A stretch of DNA of 64,000 nt from Betaproteobacteria bacterium (lineage in GTDB: Bacteria > Pseudomonadota > Gammaproteobacteria > Burkholderiales > Casimicrobiaceae), in contig JADJWJ010000021.1 of NCBI GenBank assembly GCA_016716425.1, forward strand, positions 394,963 through 458,962, given 5' to 3'. The notes below the pieces were generated by a model. That model searched no databases. It saw nothing but the letters and a program-made list of their open reading frames with translations, and was not told the DNA's origin. This document shows, piece by piece, positions 1 to 9,556 of this stretch. The translations under genes and the position numbers were made by a program. Positions within the stretch are counted from its first letter, which is position 1. The number at the start of each line of letters is the position of its first letter.

Positions 1-447
1 ACCGACGGCGAGGTGAAACCGGTCACGCTGTTCCGCACCGACGGCCACGTCGCAGGCCGGCCGGCGATCCGACCCGAGACCGCGCTCGCCGTGCGCCGGA
101 TGCTCGAGCTCGCCGTGCAGCCGGGCGGCACCGCGCCGAAGGCGCAGGTGATCGGCTATCGCGTGGCCGGCAAGACCGGCACCGCGCACAAGCTCGAGGG
201 TCGCGGCTACACGAACAAGTACGTGTCGTCGTTCGTCGGCTTCGCGCCGGTGTCGCAGCCGCGCATCGTCGTCGCCGTGATGATCGACGAGCCGTCGGCG
301 GGCCAGCACTACGGCGGCGCGGTCGCGGCGCCGGTGTTCGCCAACGTCGTGGGCGGCGCGCTGCGCATGCTGGGCGTGCCCACCGACGCGCCGGTCGACA
401 ACGTGATCCTGCCGCCGCCGGGCCTCGAGATCCGCGAGGAGACGTGA
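1..447 (+). CDS. ftsI: Peptidoglycan transpeptidase FtsI (PBP3), C-terminal part
   Basis: This is the 3' end of the division-specific penicillin-binding protein, cut by the window start; 148 codons remain, open from base 1. FtsI crosslinks septal peptidoglycan in the periplasm. The fragment contains the KTGTA box (about residues 58-62), the third active-site motif of penicillin-binding transpeptidases, followed by the typical VGFAPVSQPRIVVAVMIDEP strand. The stop codon overlaps the GTG start of murE by four bases, so the two are translationally coupled at the head of the visible dcw cluster. The family identity rests on the KTG motif plus position before murE. The catalytic serine region lies outside the window. 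Confidence 0.93.
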   Translation, partial: TDGEVKPVTLFRTDGHVAGRPAIRPETALAVRRMLELAVQPGGTAPKAQVIGYRVAGKTGTAHKLEGRGYTNKYVSSFVGFAPVSQPRIVVAVMIDEPSAGQHYGGAVAAPVFANVVGGALRMLGVPTDAPVDNVILPPPGLEIREET

Positions 448-1934
448 GCGCCGTGCCCGCCGCGACCCTTTCCCCGCTCGACGTCCCCGCACTGCTCGCG
501 AAGCTCGGCGCGTTCCCGCGCCGGATCACCGCCGACAGCCGCCGCGTCGAGCCCGGCGTCGCGTTCGCCGCGTATCCCGGGCTGCATGCCGACGGCCGCC
601 GCTTCGTCCCCGACGCGATCGCGCGCGGTGCGTGCGCGGTGTTCTGGGAGGCGCACGGGTTCGCGTGGGACGGGAAGTGGCAGGTGCCCAACGTCGGCGT
701 CGAGGGCCTGCAGGCGCGCGTGGGCCACATCGCGGACTTCATCTACGGCAGCCCGTCGCAGGACCTGTGGCTGGCCGGCGTCACGGGCACCAACGGCAAG
801 ACGTCGTGTGCGCTCTGGATCGCGCAGGCACTGGACGCATGCGGCCGGCGCGCGGGCGTACTCGGCACGCTGGGCAACGGGCTCGTCGGCGCGCTGGCAC
901 CCGCCTCGCACACCACTCCCGACGCCACCGTGCTGCACGAGCTGCTGCGCCAGTTCGCCGCCGCCGGGGCGGAGGCGGTCGCGATGGAAGTCTCGTCGCA
1001 CGGTCTCGACCAGGGGCGCGCCAACGGCGCCAGGATCGACGTCGCGCTGTTCACCAATCTCACGCGCGACCACCTCGATTACCACCGGACGATGGCCGAG
1101 TACGGTGCGGCCAAGGCGAAGCTCTTCGCGTGGCCCGGCCTCGCCACGGCGGTGATCAACGCCGACGATCCGTTCGGGCAGAGCCTGATCGACGCGGCGC
1201 GCGCCCGCGGGCAGCGCGTGCTGACCGTAAGCCTCACCAACGGCGACATCGTCGCCCACGGGCTGACGACGGATCAGCGCGGCATCCACCTCGACATCGG
1301 CACGCCGTGGGGCCGGGCGCGCCTGTTCGCGCCCGTCGTCGGCCTCTTCAACGCGCAGAACCTGCTCGGCGTGCTCGGCGTCCTGCTCGCGAGCGACGTG
1401 CCGCTTGCCGACGCGGTGGCGGCGCTCGCGCAGCTGTCCCCGCCGCCCGGGCGCATGCAGCGCTTCGGCGGCGACGACCGGCCGCTCGTCGTCGTCGACT
1501 ACGCGCACACGCCCGACGCGCTGGAGAAGGCGCTGGTCGCGCTCAAGCCCGCCGTCGTCGAGGGCGGGCAGCTCATCTGCGTGTTCGGCTGCGGCGGCGA
1601 CCGCGATCCGGGCAAGCGGGCGGACATGGGCCGCGTGGCCGCGGAGCACGCCTATCGCGTGATCGTCACCAGCGACAACCCGCGCGGCGAGGATCCGGGG
1701 CAGATCGCGAGCGCGGTGGTGAAGGGCATCCGCGACGCCGGCAACCCGCACTGGAAGGTCGAGCTCGACCGCCGTGCCGCGATCGCGCACGCCGTCGCGA
1801 CGGCGCACGTCGGCGACGTCGTGCTGGTCGCCGGCAAGGGCCACGAGACCTACCAGGAGCGCGCGGGCGAGCGCGCGCCGTTCTCCGACGCCGTGGAGTC
1901 CGCCGCCGCGCTCGCCGCGTGGAGCGGCGCATGA
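444..1934 (+). CDS. murE: UDP-MurNAc-L-Ala-D-Glu:meso-diaminopimelate ligase MurE
   Basis: A cytoplasmic ATP-dependent Mur ligase that adds the third residue of the peptidoglycan stem peptide (496 aa, normal length). The ATP-binding loop GTNGKTS is near residues 115-121. The motif DNPR near residue 411 is the signature by which MurE enzymes recognise meso-diaminopimelate rather than lysine, as expected for a Gram-negative. The GTG start is chosen because it overlaps the ftsI stop (GTGA) and gives the expected N-terminus. The 3' end overlaps murF (ATGA). Confidence 0.97.
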   Translation: MSAVPAATLSPLDVPALLAKLGAFPRRITADSRRVEPGVAFAAYPGLHADGRRFVPDAIARGACAVFWEAHGFAWDGKWQVPNVGVEGLQARVGHIADFIYGSPSQDLWLAGVTGTNGKTSCALWIAQALDACGRRAGVLGTLGNGLVGALAPASHTTPDATVLHELLRQFAAAGAEAVAMEVSSHGLDQGRANGARIDVALFTNLTRDHLDYHRTMAEYGAAKAKLFAWPGLATAVINADDPFGQSLIDAARARGQRVLTVSLTNGDIVAHGLTTDQRGIHLDIGTPWGRARLFAPVVGLFNAQNLLGVLGVLLASDVPLADAVAALAQLSPPPGRMQRFGGDDRPLVVVDYAHTPDALEKALVALKPAVVEGGQLICVFGCGGDRDPGKRADMGRVAAEHAYRVIVTSDNPRGEDPGQIASAVVKGIRDAGNPHWKVELDRRAAIAHAVATAHVGDVVLVAGKGHETYQERAGERAPFSDAVESAAALAAWSGA

Positions 1935-3304
1935 TGGACACGGCCACCGCCGCCCGCATCGTCGATGGCCGGCTCGTCGGGGCGCCCGTCCGCTTCCGGC
2001 GCGTGACGACCGACAGCCGCGCGCTCGCCGCAGGCGACCTCTTCGTCGCGCTGCAGGGCGAGCGCTTCGACGGCCACGACTTCGTGCCGGCGGCCTTCGC
2101 GCACGGCGCGGTGGCGGCGATGGTCGCCGCCGAGCGCGCGCCCGCGCTCGCCGGCACGCTGATCGCGGTGCCCGATCCGCTCGCGGCGCTCGGCCGGCTT
2201 GCCGCGCACTGGCGGCGGCAGTTCGCGCTGCCGGTCGCCGTGGTCGTCGGCAGCAACGGCAAGACGACGGTCAAGGAGATGCTCGCGCGCATCCTGCGTG
2301 CCGCGTTCGGTGCCGAGGGCGTGCTCGCCACGGAGGGCAACCTCAACAACGCGATCGGCCTGCCGCTGACGCTGCTGCGGCTGACCGCCGCGCACCGCGC
2401 GGCCGCGGTCGAGCTCGGCATGAACCACCGCGGCGAGACACGCGAGCTCGCCGCGATCGCGCAGCCGACGATCGTCGTCGTCAACAACGCGCAGCGCGAG
2501 CACCAGGAGTTCATGGCGAGCGTGGTCGAGGTCGCGGCCGAGCACGCCGACGCGGTCGCCGCGCTGCAGCGCGGCGGGGTCGCGGTGATCAACGGCGACG
2601 ACGCGCACGCGCACGTCTGGCGCGCGGCGGCGGCCGCCGCCGGCGCGCGCGTCGTCACGTTCGGGCTCGCGCCGGGCGCCGACGTGCACGCGCGGTGGAC
2701 GCAGGGCGGCGACGGCAGCGATGTCGTGCTCGCCACCCCCGCGGGCAACGCGCACATCGCGCTCGCCGTGCCGGGCCGGCACATGGTGAGCAACGCGCTC
2801 GCGGCGGCCGCCGCCGCGCTCGCCGCCGGTGCCCCGCTCGCGGCCGTGCAGGCGGGTCTGGCCGCGTTCCGCGCCGTCCCCGGACGGCTGGTCGCGCTGC
2901 GGTCGCCGGCGGGCGCCGTCGTCCTCGACGACACGTACAACGCCAACCCCGACTCGATGCGCGCAGCGATCGACGTGCTGGCCGCGGTGCCGGGTACTCG
3001 CTGGCTCGTCATGGGCGACATGGGCGAGGTCGGCGCCGCCGGACCTGCGTTCCACCGCGAGATCGGCGCGTACGCGCGCGAGCGCGGCGTCGCGCGCCTG
3101 TTCGCGCTGGGGACGCTCGCGCGCGAGTCGGCCGCCGCGTTTGGCGACGGCGCGGCGCACTACGCGGACGCCGACGCGCTGGCGCGCGACGTCGCCGGCG
3201 ACGCGCACGCCGGCGTCACGGTGCTCGTCAAGGGCTCGCGGTTCATGCGGATGGAGCGCGTGGTCGCCGCGCTCGCCGGCCCGGCCGCGGCGGGAGCGCA
3301 CTGA
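1931..3304 (+). CDS. murF: UDP-MurNAc-tripeptide:D-Ala-D-Ala ligase MurF
   Basis: MurF completes the UDP-MurNAc pentapeptide by adding D-Ala-D-Ala (457 aa). The ATP loop GSNGKTTVKEM sits near residues 107-117, and NLNNAIGLPLTLL and LDDTYNANPDSM are typical MurF blocks. Two adjacent ATG codons (1931 and 1934) are possible starts; the first overlaps the murE stop. An out-of-frame extension upstream of 1931 exists only because the high G+C content keeps other frames of murE open. The stop shares its last base with the mraY start (TGATG). Confidence 0.96.
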   Translation: MMDTATAARIVDGRLVGAPVRFRRVTTDSRALAAGDLFVALQGERFDGHDFVPAAFAHGAVAAMVAAERAPALAGTLIAVPDPLAALGRLAAHWRRQFALPVAVVVGSNGKTTVKEMLARILRAAFGAEGVLATEGNLNNAIGLPLTLLRLTAAHRAAAVELGMNHRGETRELAAIAQPTIVVVNNAQREHQEFMASVVEVAAEHADAVAALQRGGVAVINGDDAHAHVWRAAAAAAGARVVTFGLAPGADVHARWTQGGDGSDVVLATPAGNAHIALAVPGRHMVSNALAAAAAALAAGAPLAAVQAGLAAFRAVPGRLVALRSPAGAVVLDDTYNANPDSMRAAIDVLAAVPGTRWLVMGDMGEVGAAGPAFHREIGAYARERGVARLFALGTLARESAAAFGDGAAHYADADALARDVAGDAHAGVTVLVKGSRFMRMERVVAALAGPAAAGAH

Positions 3305-4455
3305 TGCTGCTCGCGCTGACCGAGTGGCTCGAGCAGTACGTCCGGGCGTTCAACGTGTTTTCCTACATCACGCTGCGCGCGGTGCTGGCGACGATGACCG
3401 CGCTCGTCATCTCGTTCCTGATCGGGCCGCGGATGATCGGGTGGCTGACCCGGATGAAGATCGGCCAGTCGGTGCGCGACGACGGGCCGCAGACGCACCT
3501 CGCGAAGGCCGGCACGCCGACGATGGGCGGCGCGCTGATCCTGGTGTCGATCGTCGTCACGACGCTGCTGTGGGGCAACCTCGGCAACCGCTTCGTCTGG
3601 GTGGTGCTGCTGGTCACGCTTGGCTTCGGCGCCGTCGGCTGGGTCGACGACTGGCGCAAGGTCGTCTACCGCAACCCGAAGGGCCTGTCGGCGCGCGCGA
3701 AGCTCTTCTGGCAGTCGGCGATCGGCCTCGTCGCCGCGATCTACCTCGCGTTCGCGATCTCCGCGCCCGACAACCCGCAGTTCCTCCGCCTGCTGGTCGA
3801 GTGGGTGCAAAGCGGGTTCAGCGTCGAGCTGTCGCCGCGCGCGGACCTGATCGTGCCGTTCTTCAAGTCCGTTTCCTACCCGCTCGGCGTCTGGGGCTTC
3901 ATCGCGCTCACGTACTTCGTGATCGTCGGCACCAGCAACGCCGTGAACCTGACCGACGGCCTCGACGGCCTCGCGATCATGCCGACGGTGATGGTCGGCG
4001 GCGCGCTCGGCATCTTCGCGTACGTGATCGGCAACGCGATCTTCGCGCGCTACCTGGGCTTTCCGAACATTCCCGGCGCCGGCGAGCTCGCGGTGATCTG
4101 CGGCGCCATCGCCGGCGCGGGACTGGGCTTCCTGTGGTTCAACGCCTATCCGGCGGACGTGTTCATGGGCGACGTCGGCGCGCTGGCGCTGGGTGCCGCG
4201 CTCGGCACCATCGCCGTGATCGTGCGCCAGGAGATCGTGCTGTTCATCATGGGCGGCGTGTTCGTCGTCGAGACGCTGTCGGTGATGATCCAGGTGATCT
4301 CGTTCAAGACGCGCGGCAAGCGCGTGTTCCGGATGGCGCCGATCCACCACCACTACGAGCTGAAGGGCTGGAAGGAGAACCAGGTCGTCGTCCGCTTCTG
4401 GATAATCACCATGCTCCTCGTGCTGTTCGGCCTGTCGACACTGAAGCTGCGCTGA
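3304..4455 (+). CDS. mraY: Phospho-N-acetylmuramoyl-pentapeptide transferase MraY
   Basis: A polytopic inner-membrane enzyme that transfers phospho-MurNAc-pentapeptide to undecaprenyl phosphate to make lipid I (383 aa, about ten hydrophobic segments). The catalytic aspartates are visible in GWVDDWRKV, in NAVNLTDGLDGLAIMP and in PADVFMGDVGALALG. The HHHYELKGWKE block near the C-terminus is characteristic. The start is the ATG overlapping the murF stop by one base. murD follows after a 2-base gap. Confidence 0.97.
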   Translation: MLLALTEWLEQYVRAFNVFSYITLRAVLATMTALVISFLIGPRMIGWLTRMKIGQSVRDDGPQTHLAKAGTPTMGGALILVSIVVTTLLWGNLGNRFVWVVLLVTLGFGAVGWVDDWRKVVYRNPKGLSARAKLFWQSAIGLVAAIYLAFAISAPDNPQFLRLLVEWVQSGFSVELSPRADLIVPFFKSVSYPLGVWGFIALTYFVIVGTSNAVNLTDGLDGLAIMPTVMVGGALGIFAYVIGNAIFARYLGFPNIPGAGELAVICGAIAGAGLGFLWFNAYPADVFMGDVGALALGAALGTIAVIVRQEIVLFIMGGVFVVETLSVMIQVISFKTRGKRVFRMAPIHHHYELKGWKENQVVVRFWIITMLLVLFGLSTLKLR

Positions 4456-4457
4456 CG

Positions 4458-5846
4458 ATGCGCTACGCGAACCGCAACGCCGTCGTGCTGGGGCTGGGCC
4501 TCACCGGCCTGTCGCTCGCGCGCCATCTCGTCCGCGAGGGCGCGCGCGTGCGCGTCGCCGACACCCGCGACGCGCCGCCCAACGCTGCCCGCCTCGCAGC
4601 CGAGCTGCCGGGCGTGCCGCTGGAGACGGGGCCGCTGGCCGACGCGACGTTCGCCGGCGCCGACATGATCGCGATCAGCCCCGGCGTGCCGCAGGACCAG
4701 CCGGCGATCGCGGCGGCGGTCGCGCGCGGCGTGGAGCTCGCCGGCGACATCGAGCTCTTCGCGCGCGCGCTGCCGCCCGGGCAGAAGGTACTCGCGATCA
4801 CCGGCACCAACGGCAAGACGACGGTGACGGCGCTCACCGGCTCGCTCTGCCGCGCCGCGCGGCTCGATACGGTGGTCGCCGGCAATATCGGCGAGGCGGT
4901 GCTCGACGCCATTGCACCGTTCGACGGCCGCGGCGCGACCCGCCGCTGGCCCGACGTGTTCGTGCTCGAGCTGTCGAGCTTCCAGCTGGAGACGACGGTG
5001 TCGCTGCGGCCGACGGCGGCAACGGTGCTCAACGTCAGCGAGAACCACCTCGACCGCTACGCGGGCGTGGACGCGTATGCGGCGGCCAAGGCGCGCATCT
5101 TCGCCGACGGCGGCGTGCAGGTCCTCAACCGCGACGATGCCCGGTCGCTCGCGATGCGCGTTCCCGGCCGTCCGGTGGAGTCGTTCGGCGCCGGCGTGCC
5201 GGCGGGCGAGGGCGAGTGGGGCCTCGTGCTGTTCGACCGCACGACGTGGCTCGCGCACGGCGGCGGCCTGCTGGTACCGACGGCGGCGCTGTCGCTGGTC
5301 GGCCGCCACAACGCGTTGAACGCGCTCGCGGCGCTCGCGCTCGTGTCCACGGTCGCGCGGATCAACCGCGACGTGCTCGACGCGCTGAAGGGGTTCCAGG
5401 GACTGCCGCACCGGATGCAGAAGGTCGCGGAGGCCGGTCGCATCGTCTTCATCGACGACTCGAAGGCGACGACCGTCGTTGCGACGCAGGCGGCGCTCGA
5501 CGGCATCGAGCGTCCCGCCGTGCTCATCGCCGGCGGCGACGGCAAGGGACAGGACTTCCGGCCGCTGAAGTCGTCGGTCGACGCCGACTGCCGCGCCGTG
5601 CTGCTGATCGGCCGCGACGCGCCGGCGATCGCGCAGGCGCTCGAAGGGACGCCGGCGCGGGTCGAAATGGCGGGCACGCTCGATGCCGCGATCGACCGCG
5701 CGATCAAGCTCGCGGAGCCGGGCGACGCCGTGCTGCTGTCGCCCGCGTGCGCGAGCCTCGACCAGTTCGCGAGCTACGTCGAGCGCGGCGAGCGGTTCGC
5801 CGCCCGCGTGCGTGCCCGCCTGGCGGAGCCGGCGGCCCATGCGTAG
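4458..5846 (+). CDS. murD: UDP-MurNAc-L-alanine:D-glutamate ligase MurD
   Basis: The cytoplasmic Mur ligase that adds D-glutamate, the second stem residue (462 aa). The N-terminal VLGLGLTGLSLARHL dinucleotide-like fold is followed by the ATP loop TGTNGKTTVTALTG near residue 114, then SENHLDRY, and DDSKATTVVAT in the C-terminal domain. The gene order mraY-murD-ftsW is the standard dcw order. The 3' end overlaps ftsW by eight bases. Confidence 0.96.
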   Translation: MRYANRNAVVLGLGLTGLSLARHLVREGARVRVADTRDAPPNAARLAAELPGVPLETGPLADATFAGADMIAISPGVPQDQPAIAAAVARGVELAGDIELFARALPPGQKVLAITGTNGKTTVTALTGSLCRAARLDTVVAGNIGEAVLDAIAPFDGRGATRRWPDVFVLELSSFQLETTVSLRPTAATVLNVSENHLDRYAGVDAYAAAKARIFADGGVQVLNRDDARSLAMRVPGRPVESFGAGVPAGEGEWGLVLFDRTTWLAHGGGLLVPTAALSLVGRHNALNALAALALVSTVARINRDVLDALKGFQGLPHRMQKVAEAGRIVFIDDSKATTVVATQAALDGIERPAVLIAGGDGKGQDFRPLKSSVDADCRAVLLIGRDAPAIAQALEGTPARVEMAGTLDAAIDRAIKLAEPGDAVLLSPACASLDQFASYVERGERFAARVRARLAEPAAHA

Positions 5847-7101
5847 GAGCCTCGCCGCCACGCCGGCCGGCGGCGCGCCGCGGCTGCGGCTGCGTCCGCT
5901 CGCGGGCGCCGCGCCGGGCGCTCCCGGCACCGTGCGCCGCGACGCGCGCGCGCTGGCCGTGTATGACGCGTCGCTCGCCTGGGCCGCGCTGCTGTTGCTC
6001 GCGATCGGCCTCGTGATGGTCTACTCGTCGTCGATCGCGACGGCGGAGGCGTCGGCGCACACCGGCCACCGCGCCTGGTACTTCCTCGCGCGGCACGGCG
6101 CCTTCGTCGCCGTCGGGCTCGCGGCGGCGACGGTCGCGTTCCAGGTGCCGATGCGGGCGTGGCAGCAGCTCGCGCCGTGGCTGTTCATCGCGGGCGCCGT
6201 CCTGCTGGTGCTGGTGCTGATCCCGGGCATCGGCCGCTCGGTCAACGGTTCGCGCCGCTGGCTGTCGCTCGGTCTCGTCAACGTGCAGCCGTCGGAGTTC
6301 ATGAAGCTGGCCGTCGTCCTGTACACGGCGAGCTACGCGGTGCGCCGCGCGGCGTTCCTGCACGCGGAGCAGCCGCTGCGGCAGACGCTCGTCCGCGGGT
6401 TCCTGCCGCTGTCCGCCGTGATGGTGGTCACCGGCGGCCTCCTGCTGCTCGAACCGGACTTCGGCGCCTTCGTCGTCATCGTCGCCATCGCCTTCGGCAT
6501 CCTGTTCCTGGGCGGCCTCGACTGGCGGCTGTTCCTCGCGCTCGCGCTGCTGCTGCCGGTCGCGCTCGCCGGCATCCTGGTCGCCGCGCCGTATCGGCTG
6601 CAGCGGCTGACGGCGTTCCTCGACCCGTGGTCCGATCCGCTCGGCAAGGGCTACCAGCTGTCGCACTCGCTGATCGCGTTCGGGCGCGGCGAGTGGTTCG
6701 GCGTGGGCCTGGGCTCCTCCGTCGAGAAGCTCCTGTTCCTGCCGGAGGCGCACACCGACTTCCTGCTCGCGGTCATCGCCGAGGAACTGGGCTTTGCCGG
6801 CGTGGCGGTCGTCATCGCGCTGTTCACGTGGCTGCTGCTGCGCGCGTACGCGATCGGCCGGCAGGCGGCGCGGCTCGAGCGACCGTTCGCCGCGCTGGTC
6901 GCGCAGGGGATCGGCGTGTGGATCGGCGTGCAGGCGTTCATCAACATCGGCGTGAACATGGGCGTGCTGCCGACCAAGGGCCTGACGCTGCCGCTGCTGT
7001 CGTTCGGCGGCAGCGGCATCGTCGCCAACTGCATCGCGGTGGCGGTCCTGCTGCGCATCGACTACGAGAACCGGCGGATGTTGCGCGGTTACCTGGAATG
7101 A
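5839..7101 (+). CDS. ftsW: Septal peptidoglycan glycosyltransferase FtsW (SEDS)
   Basis: A SEDS-family integral membrane protein (420 aa) that polymerises septal peptidoglycan together with FtsI. Family blocks seen: GRSVNGSRRW, QPSEFMKLAVV, PEAHTDFLLAVIAEELG and GVLPTKGLTLPLLSFGGSG, spread over about ten hydrophobic helices. The Arg/Ala/Gly-rich N-terminal stretch of about 40 residues before the first helix is cytosolic. The ATG at 5839 is preferred over upstream in-frame starts because they lie inside murD. The stop overlaps murG (ATGA). Confidence 0.96.
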   Translation: MRRSLAATPAGGAPRLRLRPLAGAAPGAPGTVRRDARALAVYDASLAWAALLLLAIGLVMVYSSSIATAEASAHTGHRAWYFLARHGAFVAVGLAAATVAFQVPMRAWQQLAPWLFIAGAVLLVLVLIPGIGRSVNGSRRWLSLGLVNVQPSEFMKLAVVLYTASYAVRRAAFLHAEQPLRQTLVRGFLPLSAVMVVTGGLLLLEPDFGAFVVIVAIAFGILFLGGLDWRLFLALALLLPVALAGILVAAPYRLQRLTAFLDPWSDPLGKGYQLSHSLIAFGRGEWFGVGLGSSVEKLLFLPEAHTDFLLAVIAEELGFAGVAVVIALFTWLLLRAYAIGRQAARLERPFAALVAQGIGVWIGVQAFINIGVNMGVLPTKGLTLPLLSFGGSGIVANCIAVAVLLRIDYENRRMLRGYLE

Positions 7102-8180
7102 CGGGCACCGCGATGATCACCACCGGCGGCACCGGCGGCCACATCTTTCCCGGCATCGCGGTCGCCGGCGAACTCGCGCGCCGCGGCTGGCACGTGTTCT
7201 GGCTCGGCACGCGCGACGGCATGGAGGGGCGGCTCGTACCGCAGCACGGCATCGACTTCGAGGGCATCGCGTTCCGCAGCGTGCGCGGCAAGGGTCCGCT
7301 CCGCTTGCTGGTCGGCCCGTTCGCGATCCTCGCCGCGTGCGTGCAGGCGTTCCGCGTGCTCGGGCGCCGACGGCCGTCCGTCGTCATCGGCTTCGGCGGC
7401 TTCGCGTCGTTCCCTGGCGCGCTGATGGCGGTCGCGCGCAACATCCCCCTCGTCGTGCACAACCTCGACGCGAAGCCGGGGCTCGCCAACCGCGTGCTGC
7501 GCTTCGGCGCCGACCGGGTGCTCACGGGCTTTCCGGGCGTGCTGGGCGAGGGGCGCGACCCGCGCGTCGAGTGGGTCGGCAATCCGCTGCGCGCCGACAT
7601 CGTCGCGGCGTTGCCGCCGGAGGAACGCTTCGCCGGCCGCAGCGGCCCGCTCACCGTGCTGGTCGTGGGCGGCAGCCTGGGCGCGGTCGCGCTGAACGAG
7701 TGCGTGCCGCGTGCGCTCGCGCTGATGCCGCCGGGCGCGCGGCCCGTCGTCACCCACCAGGCGGGAGAGAAGCACATCGACGCGCTCGTCGCCGAATACG
7801 AGCGGGCAGGCGTGGCCGCCGAGTGCGTGGCGTTCATCGCCGACATGGGCCGCCGCTACGCCGAGGCCGACGTCGTGATCGCGCGGTCGGGCGCCACGAC
7901 GGTGGCCGAGCTCGCCGCCGTCGGCGCGGCGAGCGTGCTGGTGCCGTACCCGCACGCGGCCGACGACCACCAGGTCGACAACGCGCGCCAGTTGGCCGAC
8001 CGCGGCGCCGCGGTGCTGATCCTGCAGCGCGACCTGTCGCCGGAAGGGCTCGCGGCGTGGCTCGGAAGCGTCACGCGCGGGCAGCTGCTGGCCATGGCGC
8101 AGGCGGCGCGCGCGCTGCGCCGCGCCGACGCCGTCGCGCGCGTCGCCGACGTCTGCATCGAACTGGGATCGCGGCAATGA
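7098..8180 (+). CDS. murG: UDP-GlcNAc:lipid I N-acetylglucosaminyltransferase MurG
   Basis: A peripheral inner-membrane GT28 glycosyltransferase that converts lipid I to lipid II (360 aa). The glycine-rich loop GGTGGHIFPG is at residues 10-19. The UDP-GlcNAc-binding half carries SGATTVAELAAVG and PYPHAADDHQVDNA. A second ATG five codons downstream (7113) would also fit the family N-terminus; the first is coupled to the ftsW stop and is kept. Confidence 0.96.
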   Translation: MTGTAMITTGGTGGHIFPGIAVAGELARRGWHVFWLGTRDGMEGRLVPQHGIDFEGIAFRSVRGKGPLRLLVGPFAILAACVQAFRVLGRRRPSVVIGFGGFASFPGALMAVARNIPLVVHNLDAKPGLANRVLRFGADRVLTGFPGVLGEGRDPRVEWVGNPLRADIVAALPPEERFAGRSGPLTVLVVGGSLGAVALNECVPRALALMPPGARPVVTHQAGEKHIDALVAEYERAGVAAECVAFIADMGRRYAEADVVIARSGATTVAELAAVGAASVLVPYPHAADDHQVDNARQLADRGAAVLILQRDLSPEGLAAWLGSVTRGQLLAMAQAARALRRADAVARVADVCIELGSRQ

Positions 8181-9556
8181 GGCACAAGGTCAAGCGCGTG
8201 CACTTCGTCGGCATCGGCGGCTCGGGCATGAGCGGCATCGCCGAGGTGCTGGTGACGCAGGGCTACGGCGTATCCGGCTCCGACCTGGCCGAGTCCGCGG
8301 CGACGCGAAGGCTCGCGCGGCTGGGAGCGACGATCCGCATCGGCCACGCCGCGGAGCACGTCGCCGGTGCCGACGCGGTCGTCGTGTCGACGGCGGTCGC
8401 CGCCGACAACCCGGAAGTCGTCGCCGCGCGCGAGCGCGGCGTGCCGGTCGTTCCGCGCGCGCTGATGCTGGCCGAGCTCATGCGGCTGAAGCAGGGCATC
8501 GCCGTCGCGGGCACGCACGGCAAGACGACGACGACCAGCCTGATCGCCTCGGTGCTGGCCGAAGGCGGGCTCGACCCGACGTTCGTCATCGGCGGCCGGC
8601 TGCTATCGGCCGACGCCAACGCGCGGCTCGGCAAGGGCGAGTTCCTCGTCGCCGAGGCCGACGAGTCCGACGCGTCGTTCCTCTACCTGTCGCCGGTGCT
8701 TGCCGTCGTCACCAACATCGACGCCGACCACATGGAGACGTACGGACACGACTTCGGCCGCCTGAAGCGCGCGTTCGTCGACTTCCTGCAGCGGCTGCCG
8801 TTCTACGGCGTCGCGGTCGTCTGCGTCGACGACGCGAACGTGCGGTCGATCCTCCCCGACGTCACCAAGCCCCTCGTCACCTACGGACTCGCGGAGGACG
8901 CGGACCTGCGTGCGACCGACGTGGCCAACGTCGCCGGCCGCATGCGCTTCGTCGCGCGGGCGCCGGGCGCGCCGGACCTGGCCGTCGAACTCGCGCTGGC
9001 CGGCCTGCACAACGTGCAGAACGCGCTGGCGGCGATCGCCGTCGGCCGCGAGACCGGCGTGGCCGATGCCGCGATCGCGAAGGCGCTCGCCGAGTTCCGC
9101 GGCGTCGGGCGGCGCTTCCAGCGCTACGGCGACGTGGTGCTTGCCGGTGGCGGTACGTACACGCTGATCGACGACTATGGCCACCATCCGGTCGAAATGG
9201 AGGCGACGCTGGCGGCGGCGCGGGCGAGCTTCCCCGGCCGCCGCGTCGTGCTCGTCTTCCAGCCGCACCGCTACACGCGCACCCGCGATCTGTTCGAGGA
9301 CTTCGTGCGCGTGCTGTCGCAGGCGGACGCGCTGGTGCTGGCCGACGTGTATCCGGCGGGCGAGGCGCCGATCGTGGCGGCGGACGGACGCGCGCTCGCG
9401 CGCGCCGTGCGGGTGGCGGGCCGCGTCGAGCCCGTGTTCGTCGAGCAGGCGACCGAGCTGGCGGAGGCCATCCGCACGATCGCGCGCGACGGTGACGTCG
9501 TGCTCACCATGGGCGCCGGCTCGATCGGCGCCGTCGCGGCGCAGCTTGCCCAATGA
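8177..9556 (+). CDS. murC: UDP-MurNAc:L-alanine ligase MurC
   Basis: The first Mur ligase of the pathway, adding L-alanine to UDP-MurNAc in the cytoplasm (459 aa). The N-terminal GIGGSGMSGIAEVL loop (about residues 13-26) and the ATP loop AGTHGKTTTTSL (near residue 111) are the MurC-specific forms, and DDYGHHPVEMEAT near the C-terminus is also diagnostic. ATGA overlaps join it to murG and murB. Confidence 0.97.
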   Translation: MRHKVKRVHFVGIGGSGMSGIAEVLVTQGYGVSGSDLAESAATRRLARLGATIRIGHAAEHVAGADAVVVSTAVAADNPEVVAARERGVPVVPRALMLAELMRLKQGIAVAGTHGKTTTTSLIASVLAEGGLDPTFVIGGRLLSADANARLGKGEFLVAEADESDASFLYLSPVLAVVTNIDADHMETYGHDFGRLKRAFVDFLQRLPFYGVAVVCVDDANVRSILPDVTKPLVTYGLAEDADLRATDVANVAGRMRFVARAPGAPDLAVELALAGLHNVQNALAAIAVGRETGVADAAIAKALAEFRGVGRRFQRYGDVVLAGGGTYTLIDDYGHHPVEMEATLAAARASFPGRRVVLVFQPHRYTRTRDLFEDFVRVLSQADALVLADVYPAGEAPIVAADGRALARAVRVAGRVEPVFVEQATELAEAIRTIARDGDVVLTMGAGSIGAVAAQLAQ